Assembly: GCA_039565995.1 (NCBI GenBank) | Contig: CP154795.1 | Location: forward strand, 1,116,001-1,180,000 | DNA: 64,000 bases | Direction: 5' to 3' | Source: Propionibacteriaceae bacterium ZF39 | GTDB lineage: Bacteria; Actinomycetota; Actinomycetes; Propionibacteriales; Propionibacteriaceae | Part shown: positions 1 through 9,717 of the stretch, piece by piece | Numbering within the stretch: position 1 is the stretch's first letter | Layout of the letters: each line of letters opens with the position of its first letter | Made by a program: the position numbers and the translations under genes | The notes under the pieces: model-generated | What the model saw: the letters and a program-made list of their open reading frames with translations, nothing else | The model's database searches: none | What the model was told of the DNA's origin: nothing

Positions 1-1534
<1,534 letters not shown>

Positions 1535-1549
1535 TCGAGGGAGCGAACG

Positions 1550-1813
1550 ATGACATCCGAACCCACCCTGGCCGAAGTCACCGACCTGCTGCGGGCTCTG
1601 GGCGACCGGCTCGATTCGATCGAGGGCCGGCTCGCCGAGCTGGAGGCGGCTCGCGAGATCCCCGAGGAGGACCTCCTCGCGATCTCGGCTGCCGTTGCGG
1701 CCTTTCTCGGTCACCGCGCCAAGATCCGCGCCATCCACTTCTCCCGCCCGGGCGCGTGGGCCCAGCATGGCCGCCAGGCCGTGCAGAGCCGCGCCGTATC
1801 CCCCCTTCGCTGA
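1550..1813 (+). CDS. Small transcarboxylase-operon protein (87 aa)
   Basis: This 87-residue protein sits between the 12S and 1.3S subunits, the place where propionibacterial transcarboxylase operons carry a small protein of unsettled role. The N-terminal half is a short predicted coiled coil (LLRALGDRLDSIEGRLAELE). The C-terminal half contains AAVAAFLGHRAKIRAIHF and AWAQHGR, resembling small linker subunits seen beside biotin-dependent decarboxylases and carboxyltransferases. GAGGGAG lies 6 nt before the ATG, and the gaps to both neighbours are 14-15 nt, so cotranscription is almost certain. A structural or assembly role is inferred from position and fold only. Confidence 0.8.
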   Translation: MTSEPTLAEVTDLLRALGDRLDSIEGRLAELEAAREIPEEDLLAISAAVAAFLGHRAKIRAIHFSRPGAWAQHGRQAVQSRAVSPLR

Positions 1814-1827
1814 ACCGGAGCACACCC

Positions 1828-2199
1828 ATGAAGCTGAAAGTTGTTGTCAACGGAACCGCCTACAGCGTCGACGTCGAGGTCGAGCCGGACGAGCAGCCCG
1901 GTCTGGGCTCACTGCTGCAGACCGGCGTACGCCACCCCGGCCCGACACCGACGGCACCCACCTCGGCGTCGGTCAAGGGCGCGAGCAAGAACGCAGTCGT
2001 GGCACCGTTGGCCGGATCGGTGGCGCGTGTCCTCGTCAAGGCGGGGGACACCATCGAGGCCGACCAGGTGCTGGTCGTGCTCGAGGCCATGAAGATGGAA
2101 ACCGAGATCACCGCCCCGTCCGCAGGCATGGTGACGGCCGTCCACGTCGAAGCCGGCGATGCGGTCCAGGGCGGACAGGCGCTCGTCGAACTGGAGTGA
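1828..2199 (+). CDS. Transcarboxylase 1.3S biotin carrier subunit
   Basis: Biotinyl carrier protein of 123 residues, the same length as the Propionibacterium 1.3S subunit, opening with MKLKVVVNGTAYSVDV as in that protein. The biotin-attachment motif EAMKMET places the biotinyl lysine at residue 89. A proline/alanine-rich linker (about residues 35-55) separates the N-terminal docking segment from the biotinyl domain (about 56-123). It carries CO2 between the 12S and 5S active sites. It is the last gene of the operon; a hairpin at 2206-2230 follows immediately. Confidence 0.95.
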   Translation: MKLKVVVNGTAYSVDVEVEPDEQPGLGSLLQTGVRHPGPTPTAPTSASVKGASKNAVVAPLAGSVARVLVKAGDTIEADQVLVVLEAMKMETEITAPSAGMVTAVHVEAGDAVQGGQALVELE

Positions 2200-2205
2200 G
2201 CGCCC

Positions 2206-2230
2206 GGGAGTCAATGCTGGAGTGACTCCC
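2206..2230. terminator. Bidirectional hairpin terminator
   Basis: Perfect 8-bp arms GGGAGTCA and TGACTCCC enclose a 9-nt loop, between the convergent ends of the biotin carrier gene and the DivIVA-domain gene and overlapping the latter's last codons. There is no T tract on either side, so termination efficiency is uncertain. Confidence 0.5.
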
Positions 2231-2765
2231 AGGTCGCGGCGCGATTGTCCTGGTTGGCGAGCTCGCCCAGCAGGTCGAGGTTGCGCGCGAGCTGATCGAC
2301 GACGGTCTTCATCTGCTCGTGCGTGATCTTGGCATAGGTGCGCACATAGTCGATGGAGTCGACCTTCGACGCGTCCTCGACGAGCTGGCGGGCCTCTTCC
2401 TTGGCATTGGAGACCAGGGCGTCGGCCATCTCCTGCGCCCGGGTCAGGATGACCGTGGCCTGCATGTTCTGGGAGCTGACCCCGGCCGCGGGGCGGGAGC
2501 CGCTCCGGCCCTCACTGGTGAGCTTCTCGAGCTCGGCGCGGGCCTCCTGCTCGCGGAGCGCCGCCTTGTTGGCCGCCTCCTGGGCCTCGGCGAGTCGGCG
2601 GTGCAGGTCCTTGTTCTCGCTGATGGCCTCGCCCCAGGCCTCGGACACCTCGGCCAGGAAGTCGTTCACCTCCTCGCGAGAGAAGCCGCGCTGCCGGGTG
2701 GAGAACTCCGCATGGCGAATCGAGCGGGGAGTGAGTGCGTCATCGTGGGGGACAGCGCTGGGCAT
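2211..2765 (-). CDS. DivIVA-domain protein
   Basis: A 184-residue protein with an N-terminal DivIVA-type membrane-binding segment (LTPRSIRHAEFSTRQRGFSR followed by EEVNDFL) and long coiled coil through about residue 110. Such proteins bind curved membrane and organise polar or septal growth. It is shorter than Wag31 and is not next to cell-division genes, so it is probably a paralogue rather than the main polar-growth scaffold. The start ATG at 2765 is preceded by GGAGG; a longer in-frame extension upstream lacks the domain pattern and overlaps the YceI gene. The YceI gene ends 34 nt upstream, so the two may form an operon. Confidence 0.85.
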   Translation of the reverse strand: MPSAVPHDDALTPRSIRHAEFSTRQRGFSREEVNDFLAEVSEAWGEAISENKDLHRRLAEAQEAANKAALREQEARAELEKLTSEGRSGSRPAAGVSSQNMQATVILTRAQEMADALVSNAKEEARQLVEDASKVDSIDYVRTYAKITHEQMKTVVDQLARNLDLLGELANQDNRAATWESLQH

Positions 2766-2799
2766 GAGACCTCCGAAGGGGGGATTTCGGACGAGGGGG

Positions 2800-3384
2800 T
2801 TATTCGGACTCGACATCCGGGGCAGCCACGGCGTCCTTGGGCACTGCCGAGACCTCGAACTCGATGGTGATCTTTTCGGACACGAGCACACCGCCCGTAT
2901 CGAGGGGCACATTCCACTCCAGCCCGAAATCGCGGCGATTCACACGTCGACTTCCCTCGAAGCCGGCGCGCTTGGTCTTCGCGACGGGGTCGGTGCTGAA
3001 GCCGGTGAAATCGACCGGCACGGTGATGCGCTTGGTGACATCGCGGATGGTGAGATCGCCGGTCACCATCAGGGCACCTTCGTCGATCTCCTCGACGGCA
3101 GTCGACCGGAACACGATCTCGGGCCACTTCTCGACATTGAAGAAGTCGGCCGATCGCAGGTGCGTGTCGCGATCGCTGTTGCGGGTGTCGAGGCTCGCCG
3201 CTCGCAGGCGCACCTCCACGGTGGACTTTTCGAGGTCATCGGGGACCGCCTCGATCGTCACCGAATAGTCCGTGAAGTCACCCCGCACCTTGGTCACCAT
3301 GGCGTGTCTGGCCACGAAACCAATGGAGGAATGGGCGGGGTCCGCAACCCAGGTGCCCTTGAGATCCGGATCAAAATCGGTCAT
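2800..3384 (-). CDS. YceI family protein
   Basis: A 194-residue YceI-domain protein, a lipocalin-like beta barrel that binds polyisoprenoid or other amphiphilic ligands. Family landmarks visible are GTWVADPAHSSIGFVARH near the N-terminus, HLRSADFFNVEKWPEI in the middle and RRDFGLEWN near the C-terminus. There is no signal peptide, so a cytoplasmic location is likely, unlike periplasmic E. coli YceI. GGAGATGG precedes the ATG. The physiological ligand cannot be told from sequence. Confidence 0.92.
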   Translation of the reverse strand: MTDFDPDLKGTWVADPAHSSIGFVARHAMVTKVRGDFTDYSVTIEAVPDDLEKSTVEVRLRAASLDTRNSDRDTHLRSADFFNVEKWPEIVFRSTAVEEIDEGALMVTGDLTIRDVTKRITVPVDFTGFSTDPVAKTKRAGFEGSRRVNRRDFGLEWNVPLDTGGVLVSEKITIEFEVSAVPKDAVAAPDVESE

Positions 3385-3469
3385 GCCATCTCCATGGGGG
3401 TCGACAGAAAATCAACCTAACACGGGCTGAGTTCTCAGGTGGGGCAGAGTTTCTCGGCCCCGCCCGGGG

Positions 3470-3475
3470 TAGATT
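3470..3475 (+). promoter_or_regulatory. -10 element TAGATT of the L,D-transpeptidase gene
   Basis: TAGATT lies 8 nt before an ATG at 3484. If that ATG is used the transcript is leaderless; if the ATG at 3499 is used, the 15-nt leader carries GAGGGAGG. Confidence 0.5.
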
Positions 3476-3498
3476 CCACCCGGATGAGGGAGGGTGCG

Positions 3499-4737
3499 AT
3501 GAGGGTACGCGGAGTCGCCGCCGCGCTGGTGGCGCTGCTGGTGGTGGGGTGTGGCAATTCGACGGTGTCACCGCCGACCGTGGAGCCGACGCCCGGAAAC
3601 GCGACGTCCGGCGTACCCGTCGAGACGGCCGAACCCACGCCCGAGCCGTCGCCCATGCCGAGCGGCCCGCCGGCCCTGGCGGTCAACGTGGCCGACGGAG
3701 CCAAGGACGTGCCGGTCGACACCCTCATCACCGTGAGCCGGAACCGCGTCGAGGTCACCGATGTCGAGGTCACGACCACCGCATCCGGCCGCAACGCGGT
3801 GCCCGTCATCGGCGGCGTGGACGCGAGCGGCAACTGGGTGGCGAAGTCGCGGTTGGACCCGGGTGCGACCTACACCGTTTCCGCACGCGGCAGGGCCGAT
3901 GACGGCAGCGAGCTGACCGCGCGGAGTCGGTTCACGACCAAGAGCCTGAGCCGCAACCAGGAGGTGTTCCCGACGGTGGGGCCGCTGGCCGAGTTGGGGG
4001 GCCCGTTCGGCGTGGCCCAGCCCGTGATCATCCAGTTCGACCTGCCGGTGGCCAACAAGGCGGAGTTCGAGCGGAACCTCTCCGTCACGAGTGAGCCTGC
4101 GCAGACCGGGTCGTGGGGGTGGATCAATGACTCCGAGGTGCACTATCGGCCCAAGGACTATTGGCAGCCCGGGACGCGGATCAAACTCGAAGCCAATCTC
4201 AACGGCGTCGACGCCGGCAATGGCACCTACGGTCAGCTGAATCGTGAGCTCGAGGTGAAGATCGGCGTACGCAATGTGACGAAGGTCGATCTGGAGACCA
4301 AGCAGTTGTCGTTCCAACGCGACGGGGGAGAGGTGCACACCTGGCCCGTGAGCGCCGGGAAGCCCGGCTTCACCACCCGCTCAGGCACCAAGATCATCAT
4401 GGAGAAGATCTATTCCACCCGCATGGAATCCGAGACCACCGGCATCGCCGCCGGGTCGGCGGAGGGCTACGACCTCAACGTGCACTATGCGCTGCGGTTG
4501 ACCCAGTCCGGTGAGTTCTTCCACGCCGCACCCTGGAACGCGAGCAACTTCGGTCGCGTGAACGCCAGCCACGGCTGCACGGGCTTGTCGGACTCGGCTG
4601 CGGAGAGCTACTACGAACAGGCCCAGATCGGTGACCCCGTCGAGTTCACCGGATCCGACCGCGAGCTCGAATGGGGCAACGGCTGGACCGAGTGGAACAT
4701 CACCTGGGACGAGTGGCAGGAGCGCTCTGCCCTCTGA
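3499..4737 (+). CDS. L,D-transpeptidase lipoprotein
   Basis: Cell-wall enzyme that makes 3-3 crosslinks in peptidoglycan. The start chosen (3499) has GAGGGAGG just upstream and gives a lipoprotein signal with lipobox LVVGC; a leaderless start at 3484 (adding five residues) is equally plausible given the TAGATT box. After a Pro/Thr-rich linker come an Ig-like domain (about residues 45-145), a second domain, and a C-terminal YkuD catalytic domain containing SHGCTGLSD, whose cysteine is the nucleophile. The tail GNGWTEWNITWDEW is the Trp-rich C-terminal extension of LdtMt2-type enzymes. About 412 residues, normal for that group. Acts outside the membrane. Confidence 0.93.
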   Translation: MRVRGVAAALVALLVVGCGNSTVSPPTVEPTPGNATSGVPVETAEPTPEPSPMPSGPPALAVNVADGAKDVPVDTLITVSRNRVEVTDVEVTTTASGRNAVPVIGGVDASGNWVAKSRLDPGATYTVSARGRADDGSELTARSRFTTKSLSRNQEVFPTVGPLAELGGPFGVAQPVIIQFDLPVANKAEFERNLSVTSEPAQTGSWGWINDSEVHYRPKDYWQPGTRIKLEANLNGVDAGNGTYGQLNRELEVKIGVRNVTKVDLETKQLSFQRDGGEVHTWPVSAGKPGFTTRSGTKIIMEKIYSTRMESETTGIAAGSAEGYDLNVHYALRLTQSGEFFHAAPWNASNFGRVNASHGCTGLSDSAAESYYEQAQIGDPVEFTGSDRELEWGNGWTEWNITWDEWQERSAL

Positions 4738-4741
4738 GAGT

Positions 4742-4760
4742 GGTTTCGACAAGCTCAACC
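4742..4760. repeat. REP-like palindrome
   Basis: GGTTTCGACAAGCTCAACC is an imperfect palindrome that I recognise as a common dispersed repeat in actinobacterial genomes. It sits just after the L,D-transpeptidase stop codon. One copy is seen in this window. Confidence 0.5.
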
Positions 4761-4783
4761 ACGGGCTGGCGTACCGTTGGCCC

Positions 4784-5296
4784 ATGGACACCGCCGACCG
4801 CGCTCTCGCGGTGATCGTCGAGACCGTCACGGGGCTGGAACTCCCCTGGGAAAAGCATGACCGGACGATCTCGGTCACCCTGCCGGGGACGCGCAAGCTC
4901 AAGACGGAGTGCGCGCTGGTGGTGGGGGAGTACGCGGTGGAGGTCCGGGCGTTCGTCGCGCGGCATCCGGATGAGAATCACGAGCGGGTCTACCGCTGGC
5001 TGCTGGAGCACAACCTCAAGACCTATGGCGTGGCCTTCAGCGTGGACCGGCACGGCGACATCCACCTGACCGGTCGGGTGGCGGTCGACTCGATCACCCC
5101 GGCCGAGGTGGATCGGCTCCTCGGGTCGGTCGCCGAGACCGCCGACGATGCGTTCAACACCATCCTCGAACTCGGCTTCACCACGTCGATCCGCAAGGAA
5201 TGGGAGTGGCGCCTGTCCCGCGGCGAGTCGACCGCCAACCTGCGTGCCTTCCGGCACCTGGCCGAGGGTCGACCGCCCGAGGAGGAGCTCAGCTGA
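4784..5296 (+). CDS. YbjN domain-containing protein
   Basis: A 170-residue cytoplasmic protein resembling the actinobacterial YbjN / type III secretion chaperone-like fold (LPWEKHDRTISVTLPGTRKL; RVYRWLLEHNLKTYGVAFSV; then an alpha-helical C-terminal part). These proteins are small alpha/beta units of unclear role. The start at 4784 is chosen because TACCGT stands 6 nt before it and no homologous pattern lies upstream. The gene overlaps the 3' end of the convergent SDR gene by 8 bp. Confidence 0.75.
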   Translation: MDTADRALAVIVETVTGLELPWEKHDRTISVTLPGTRKLKTECALVVGEYAVEVRAFVARHPDENHERVYRWLLEHNLKTYGVAFSVDRHGDIHLTGRVAVDSITPAEVDRLLGSVAETADDAFNTILELGFTTSIRKEWEWRLSRGESTANLRAFRHLAEGRPPEEELS

Positions 5297-6032
5297 CGCG
5301 GTGGATCTTGTGCTGCGCGGGCTGGGAACGGGGACGCACGACCATCCGGTCGATGTTCACATGCCCGGGGCGCTCGGCGACGAAGACGATGCACTCGGCG
5401 AGGTCGTCGGCGACCAACGGGCCGACCACGCCGGCGTACACTTTCGCCGCCCGCTCCGCGTCGCCACCGAACCGGGTGAGCGAGAAGTCCGTCTCGACCA
5501 TGCCGGGCACGACCTCGCAGATCCGCACGGGGCGATCGAACAACTCCAGCCGCATCGACTGCACGATCGCGCGCTCGGCGGCCTTGACGCCGCAATAACC
5601 CGCACCGCCCTCATAACCACCGTCGGCGGCGACGGACGTCACGAACACGATCTGTCCCTCGGCGGCTTCGACGGCGGGCAGCAGGGCCTTGGTCACGCGG
5701 GCGGCGCCGAGCACGTTGGAGTCATACATCCGCTGCCAGGCATCGAGGTCCGCCTCGGCGACCGGTTCGAGCCCCAGAGCACCGCCGGCGTTGTTGACGA
5801 GCAGGTCGCAGCGGTCTCCCACGGCCTCGGCGAGCGCCGCGACGGAGTCGTCCGACGACACGTCGCACGTCACCGCGATGCCGTTGATCTCGGCGGCGAT
5901 GGCTTCGATCCGATCGGTACGCCGCGCCGCGCACACAACGCGGTATCCCGCGGCCGCCAGCGCCCGCGCGGTGGCCTCGCCGATGCCGCTGCTCGCACCG
6001 GTGACAACAGCAGTTCGCATGGGTGTGTTCAT
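5289..6032 (-). CDS. Short-chain dehydrogenase/reductase
   Basis: Classical SDR of 247 residues. The NAD(P) motif TGASSGIG is at residues 11-18, NNAG at 80-83, and the catalytic Ser133, Tyr146 and Lys150 (YCGVK) are present. Close to the YdfG/serine-dehydrogenase-like SDRs in pattern (PGMVETDFSLTRF), but the substrate cannot be assigned. The start at 6032 is favoured by CACAAT 7 nt upstream (leaderless). The gene is divergent from gpmA. Confidence 0.9.
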   Translation of the reverse strand: MNTPMRTAVVTGASSGIGEATARALAAAGYRVVCAARRTDRIEAIAAEINGIAVTCDVSSDDSVAALAEAVGDRCDLLVNNAGGALGLEPVAEADLDAWQRMYDSNVLGAARVTKALLPAVEAAEGQIVFVTSVAADGGYEGGAGYCGVKAAERAIVQSMRLELFDRPVRICEVVPGMVETDFSLTRFGGDAERAAKVYAGVVGPLVADDLAECIVFVAERPGHVNIDRMVVRPRSQPAQHKIHRVS

Positions 6033-6039
6033 GATCGCG

Positions 6040-6045
6040 ATTGTG
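6040..6045 (-). promoter_or_regulatory. -10 element CACAAT of the SDR gene
   Basis: CACAAT on the minus strand, 7 nt before the ATG at 6032; predicts a leaderless transcript. Confidence 0.45.
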
Positions 6046-6083
6046 CCAGCGCCCAACTGGCTGTGGGCGCGTGGGGGCGGGGC

Positions 6084-6089
6084 TAGGCT
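6084..6089 (+). promoter_or_regulatory. -10 element TAGGCT of gpmA
   Basis: TAGGCT lies 6 nt before the ATG at 6096 and there is no Shine-Dalgarno sequence, so the transcript should be leaderless. Confidence 0.6.
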
Positions 6090-6095
6090 CATCCC

Positions 6096-6845
6096 ATGAG
6101 CGCCAAACTGATCCTGCTCCGTCATGGCGAGAGCGAATGGAATGCCAAGAATCTGTTCACCGGCTGGGTTGACGTCGACATCAACGAGAAGGGCGTCGGA
6201 GAGGCCAAGCGGGCCGCCGAGCTCCTGAAGTCCGAAGACCTTCTGCCGGACCTGCTGCACACCTCGCTGCTGCGCCGCGCGATTCACACCGCGAACCTCG
6301 CGCTCGACGGCTGCGACCGCCATTGGATCCCCGTGCAGCGGTCCTGGCGACTCAACGAGCGCCATTACGGCGCGCTGCAGGGCAAGAACAAGGCCCAGAC
6401 GCTGGAGGAGTTCGGCGAGGAACAGTTCATGACCTGGCGTCGGTCCTTCGACACTCCGCCGCCGGTGCTCGACACCGACGACGAGTTCTCGCAGTTCAAC
6501 GATCCGCGCTATGCGGACATCCCCGCCGACGAGCGGCCCCGCACCGAGTGCCTCAAGGATGTCGTCGAGCGCATGCTGCCCTATTGGGAGTCGGCCGTGG
6601 TGCCCGACCTCAAGTCCGGCAAGGTCGTGCTCGTCACCGCCCACGGCAACTCGCTCCGGGCGCTGGTGAAGCACCTCGACGGGATCTCGGATGCCGACAT
6701 CGTCGGCCTGAACATTCCGACGGGCATTCCGCTGTATTACGAGCTCGACGAGAACCTCAAGCCTGTCACGCCCGGCGGCCGCTACCTCGATCCGGACGCT
6801 GCCAAGGCCTCCATCGAGGCGGTCAAGAACCAGGGCAAGAAGTAA
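6096..6845 (+). CDS. gpmA: 2,3-bisphosphoglycerate-dependent phosphoglycerate mutase
   Basis: Glycolytic/gluconeogenic enzyme interconverting 3- and 2-phosphoglycerate. 249 residues, the usual dPGM length. RHGESEWN near the N-terminus holds the phospho-acceptor His10; the family motif [15 protein letters not shown] follows, and a second catalytic histidine lies in [17 protein letters not shown]. The gene stands alone between the divergent SDR gene and the convergent phoU gene. Confidence 0.97.
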   Translation: MSAKLILLRHGESEWNAKNLFTGWVDVDINEKGVGEAKRAAELLKSEDLLPDLLHTSLLRRAIHTANLALDGCDRHWIPVQRSWRLNERHYGALQGKNKAQTLEEFGEEQFMTWRRSFDTPPPVLDTDDEFSQFNDPRYADIPADERPRTECLKDVVERMLPYWESAVVPDLKSGKVVLVTAHGNSLRALVKHLDGISDADIVGLNIPTGIPLYYELDENLKPVTPGGRYLDPDAAKASIEAVKNQGKK

Positions 6846-6899
6846 AGAGTCCTGCGGTTCCGCCGTCGGTGCCCTCGTGGTGCCGTCGGCGGACTCGGG

Positions 6900-7592
6900 T
6901 CAGGCCTGCGTCCAGGTGTCGATGCCACCGATTTCGCCGGTGACCACATAGATGAGGCGTCGGCCCATGGAGACTGCGTGGTCGGCGATGCGTTCGTAGT
7001 AGCGCCCCAGCAGCGCCACGTCGACGGCCGCTTCCACGCCGTAGGGCCAGTCGTTCCCGAGCAGGATGCGGAATTGCGTACGCCGCAGGTCGTCCATTTC
7101 CTCGTCGATGGCAGCAAGTTCGCGCGCTACCGCGACATTGCGCGTACGCAGGGTCTTGCCGGCCTGTTCGACCATCTCCTCGGCCACCTCGGCCATGCGG
7201 GCGAAGTTGGACTCGAGGGACGTGGGCACGGCCCGGTCGGGGTAACGCATCCGGGCGACCTTGGCCACGTGGGCAGCGAGGTCGCCCATCCGGCCCATCT
7301 CGGTCACCATGCGCAGCGCGGCGACCACCGTGCGGAGTTCGCCGGCGACCGGCGCCTGGCGCGCGAGCAGGTCGAAGCAGCGCATCTCGATATCGGCATG
7401 CATATCGTCGATGCGCCCGTCGTTCGAGATGACCTGCTCCGAGAGCTGGAGGTCGGCGTTGAGCAGCGCGGCTGTCGCATTCCTGACCGCAGCGCAGATC
7501 AGCTGTGACATCTCGACCAGGTCGGCGACCACGGAGTCGAGTTGCTCACGGTAGGAATCACGCAAGGGTCGGGGTCCGATCGTCGGTGTCAT
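6900..7592 (-). CDS. phoU: Phosphate transport system regulator PhoU
   Basis: All-helical PhoU protein of 230 residues with the two three-helix-bundle repeats of the family (MHADIEMRCFDLLARQAPVA in the first, RRTQFRILLGNDWPYGVEAA in the second). PhoU links the Pst phosphate transporter to the phosphate-sensing histidine kinase and keeps it silent when phosphate is plentiful. The gene is divergent from senX3-regX3, the classical actinobacterial arrangement. The start at 7592 has GGGAGG about 12 nt upstream; TAGGTT at 7624-7629 is the likely -10. Confidence 0.95.
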   Translation of the reverse strand: MTPTIGPRPLRDSYREQLDSVVADLVEMSQLICAAVRNATAALLNADLQLSEQVISNDGRIDDMHADIEMRCFDLLARQAPVAGELRTVVAALRMVTEMGRMGDLAAHVAKVARMRYPDRAVPTSLESNFARMAEVAEEMVEQAGKTLRTRNVAVARELAAIDEEMDDLRRTQFRILLGNDWPYGVEAAVDVALLGRYYERIADHAVSMGRRLIYVVTGEIGGIDTWTQA

Positions 7593-7623
7593 GTCGAGGC
7601 GGCCTCCCAGTGGCCGGGCCCCC

Positions 7624-7629
7624 AACCTA
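7624..7629 (-). promoter_or_regulatory. -10 element TAGGTT of phoU
   Basis: TAGGTT on the minus strand, giving a predicted leader of about 25 nt that contains the GGGAGG ribosome binding site. The 11-bp-phased repeat at 7661-7690 lies just upstream, where an activator would bind. Confidence 0.45.
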
Positions 7630-7660
7630 GGCGATAGTGCTGACCGCGGCCGATTCTGAC

Positions 7661-7690
7661 GTTAACAATAGATTAACTCTGCGGTAACTG
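7661..7690. promoter_or_regulatory. Putative RegX3/PhoP box, three 11-bp-spaced repeats
   Basis: TTAAC at 7662, TTAAC at 7673 and GTAAC at 7684 are spaced exactly 11 bp apart; on the other strand the units read GTTAAC/GTTAAT/GTTACC. Eleven-base direct repeats with a GTT core are the binding pattern of PhoP/RegX3-type OmpR regulators. The site lies between divergent phoU and senX3, nearer the phoU promoter. Confidence 0.55.
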
Positions 7691-7748
7691 CCCTCATCAT
7701 CCCGGCTCGGGACCCGATGATTGGCGAATTCTCTCGTCGCTGCGGGCC

Positions 7749-7754
7749 TAGGAT
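7749..7754 (+). promoter_or_regulatory. -10 element TAGGAT of senX3
   Basis: TAGGAT lies 6 nt before the GTG at 7761; predicts a leaderless senX3-regX3 transcript. Confidence 0.55.
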
Positions 7755-7760
7755 GCTCGC

Positions 7761-8975
7761 GTGACGTGGGTGCTTGCCGGCGTGGTCGGCCTGATCCTCG
7801 GACTGGTGGTTGGGGCGCTGATCTGGCGCCGACGGTCCGTTCCGCAGCCGACCCCTGAACCCGTGGAGCTGCCCCGGGTCCCGCCGGCCATGTCCGAGGT
7901 CATCAGCGTCCTGCGTTCCTCCGCCATCGTGCTCGATGAGCGCGATCAGGTGTTGCAGTCCACCAGTCAGGCCCGAGCTTTCGGCCTCGTCCGCGGCACC
8001 CGGATCGTGGTGCCCATGGTCATGGACATCGTCCAGGAGGTGCGGGCCGACGGTCAGATCCGCACGAGCGAACTGGAACTGCGCCGGGGCCGCGTGTCCC
8101 CGTCCCTCTATCTGTCTGCCCGGGTTGCCAAGGTGGGCGACCTGATCCTGATCCTGGCCGAGGACCGCACCGCCGCCCGCCGCGTGGAGGAGACCCGCCG
8201 CGACTTCGTCGCCAACGTGAGCCACGAACTCAAGACCCCGATCGGAGCGATCTCCCTGCTGGCCGAAGCCGTGCAGGAGGCCGCGGACGATCCGGAGGCG
8301 GTCCGGGGGTTCGCCAACCGCATGGCCCGCGATTCCGAACGCCTGTCCGAGCTGGTCCAGCAGATCATCGAGTTATCGAGGCTCCAGTCCGATGATCCGC
8401 TGATGACTGCGACCGAGGTGAAGGTCGATGACGTGCTCGCCGAAGCCGTCGATCGCTGCCGGCTCCGGGCCGGCGCCAGATCGGTCACTCTCACCGTGGC
8501 AGGGGAGAAGGGCATGGTCGTGATGGGGGACCGCGAGCACCTCACGACCGCGGTCGTCAATCTGGTCGAGAACGCGGTCATCTATTCGGAGGCCGGGAAG
8601 AAGGTTGTGGTGACGGCCCGGCGCGCCCACGAGGCCGAGGACCATTTCGTCGAGCTCACCGTGAGCGACAACGGCATCGGCATCAGCGCCAAGGAACTGC
8701 CCCGGATCTTCGAGCGGTTCTATCGCGTGGACTACGCCCGCAGCCGCGCCAATGGCGGCACCGGTCTGGGTCTGTCGATCGTGAAACACATCGTCGCGGC
8801 CCACGGTGGCCAGGTGAGCGTCTGGAGCCAGCAGGGTCAGGGCTCGACGTTCACGATCAGGATTCCCGAGCAACCCACTCGGGACGATTCGGAAGCTGTG
8901 GAGCTCGACAGCCCGCAGCACGACACACATTCCGGGCGGAGCGCCCGGCAGAAGACACGGGAGGTCTCCGCATGA
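7761..8975 (+). CDS. senX3: Sensor histidine kinase SenX3
   Basis: Membrane-anchored phosphate-responsive kinase of 404 residues. One N-terminal membrane segment (about residues 4-21) is followed by a PAS-like domain, the HisKA motif FVANVSHELKTP with phospho-acceptor His155, and an HATPase domain with NLVENAVIYS, DNGIGI, FERFYRVDYARSR and GTGLGLSIV. The start is GTG, placed by the -10 box 6 nt upstream. It overlaps regX3 by 4 nt (ATGA), so the two are translationally coupled. The partner PhoU is encoded divergently. Confidence 0.94.
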   Translation: MTWVLAGVVGLILGLVVGALIWRRRSVPQPTPEPVELPRVPPAMSEVISVLRSSAIVLDERDQVLQSTSQARAFGLVRGTRIVVPMVMDIVQEVRADGQIRTSELELRRGRVSPSLYLSARVAKVGDLILILAEDRTAARRVEETRRDFVANVSHELKTPIGAISLLAEAVQEAADDPEAVRGFANRMARDSERLSELVQQIIELSRLQSDDPLMTATEVKVDDVLAEAVDRCRLRAGARSVTLTVAGEKGMVVMGDREHLTTAVVNLVENAVIYSEAGKKVVVTARRAHEAEDHFVELTVSDNGIGISAKELPRIFERFYRVDYARSRANGGTGLGLSIVKHIVAAHGGQVSVWSQQGQGSTFTIRIPEQPTRDDSEAVELDSPQHDTHSGRSARQKTREVSA

Positions 8976-9649
8976 CACGAGTGCTGGTGGTCGAGGACGA
9001 GGAGTCCTATCGGGAGGCGCTCTCCTACATGCTCCGCAAGGAAGGCTTCGAGGTGGTCGAGGCCGCCGACGGGACCGAGGGTCTCGCCGAGTTCGACCGC
9101 AACGGTGCCGACATCGTGCTGCTCGACCTGATGATGCCCGGGCTGCCCGGCACCGAGGTGTGCCGCCAGCTCCGCCTCCGCGGCACCGTTCCCGTCATCA
9201 TGGTCACCGCCCGCGACTCGGAGGTCGACAAGGTCGTGGGGCTCGAACTGGGCGCCGACGACTACGTAACCAAGCCGTTCTCCCACCGCGAGCTCGTGGC
9301 CCGCATCCGTGCGGTGCTGCGACGCGGCCAGGAGGTGGAGTTGGTGCCGGACGTGATCGAGAGCGCCGGCGTACGCATGGACGTCGAGCGTCACTCCGTC
9401 TCCGTCAACGGCGAGAACGTCAAACTCGCCCTCAAGGAATTCGAGCTGCTGGAGATGCTCCTGCGCAACGCCGGGCGGGTCATGACCCGCGGGCAGCTGA
9501 TCGATCGCATCTGGGGCGCCGACTATGTCGGTGACACCAAGACGCTGGACGTCCACATCAAGCGCCTGCGATCCAAGATCGAGCCGGACCCGTCGGCGCC
9601 GCGCTATCTGGTGACAGTGCGGGGGTTGGGTTACAAATTCGAGGGCTGA
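8972..9649 (+). CDS. regX3: Phosphate response regulator RegX3
   Basis: OmpR-family response regulator of 225 residues. The receiver domain has the acidic pair at residues 9-10, phospho-acceptor Asp52 (LLDLMMPG) and the conserved Lys of YVTKPFSHREL; the C-terminal winged helix carries LKEFELLEMLLRN and VHIKRLRSKIE. It is expected to bind paired 11-bp direct repeats and control phosphate-starvation genes. Its start codon overlaps the senX3 stop. A hairpin at 9658-9682 ends the operon. Confidence 0.95.
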   Translation: MTRVLVVEDEESYREALSYMLRKEGFEVVEAADGTEGLAEFDRNGADIVLLDLMMPGLPGTEVCRQLRLRGTVPVIMVTARDSEVDKVVGLELGADDYVTKPFSHRELVARIRAVLRRGQEVELVPDVIESAGVRMDVERHSVSVNGENVKLALKEFELLEMLLRNAGRVMTRGQLIDRIWGADYVGDTKTLDVHIKRLRSKIEPDPSAPRYLVTVRGLGYKFEG

Positions 9650-9657
9650 GCGCGTGC

Positions 9658-9682
9658 CGGTGCCTGTCAGAATCAGGCACCG
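9658..9682 (+). terminator. Terminator hairpin after regX3
   Basis: Perfect 9-bp arms CGGTGCCTG and CAGGCACCG with a 7-nt loop, 8 nt after the regX3 stop codon. There is no long T tract, as is common for actinobacterial terminators. Confidence 0.55.
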
Positions 9683-9717
9683 TTCCGCGCTGCGGCACCA
9701 GCGGTCCACGGCGCACT

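Noticed and set aside
6033..6674. N-terminal extension of the SDR reading frame to 461 codons
   Set aside because: It runs antisense through gpmA, and the Rossmann motif requires a start near 6032, where a -10 box supports it.
6846..6899. GAGTCC/GGACTC hairpin between gpmA and phoU
   Set aside because: Only six outer base pairs with poorly matched interior; too weak to call a terminator.
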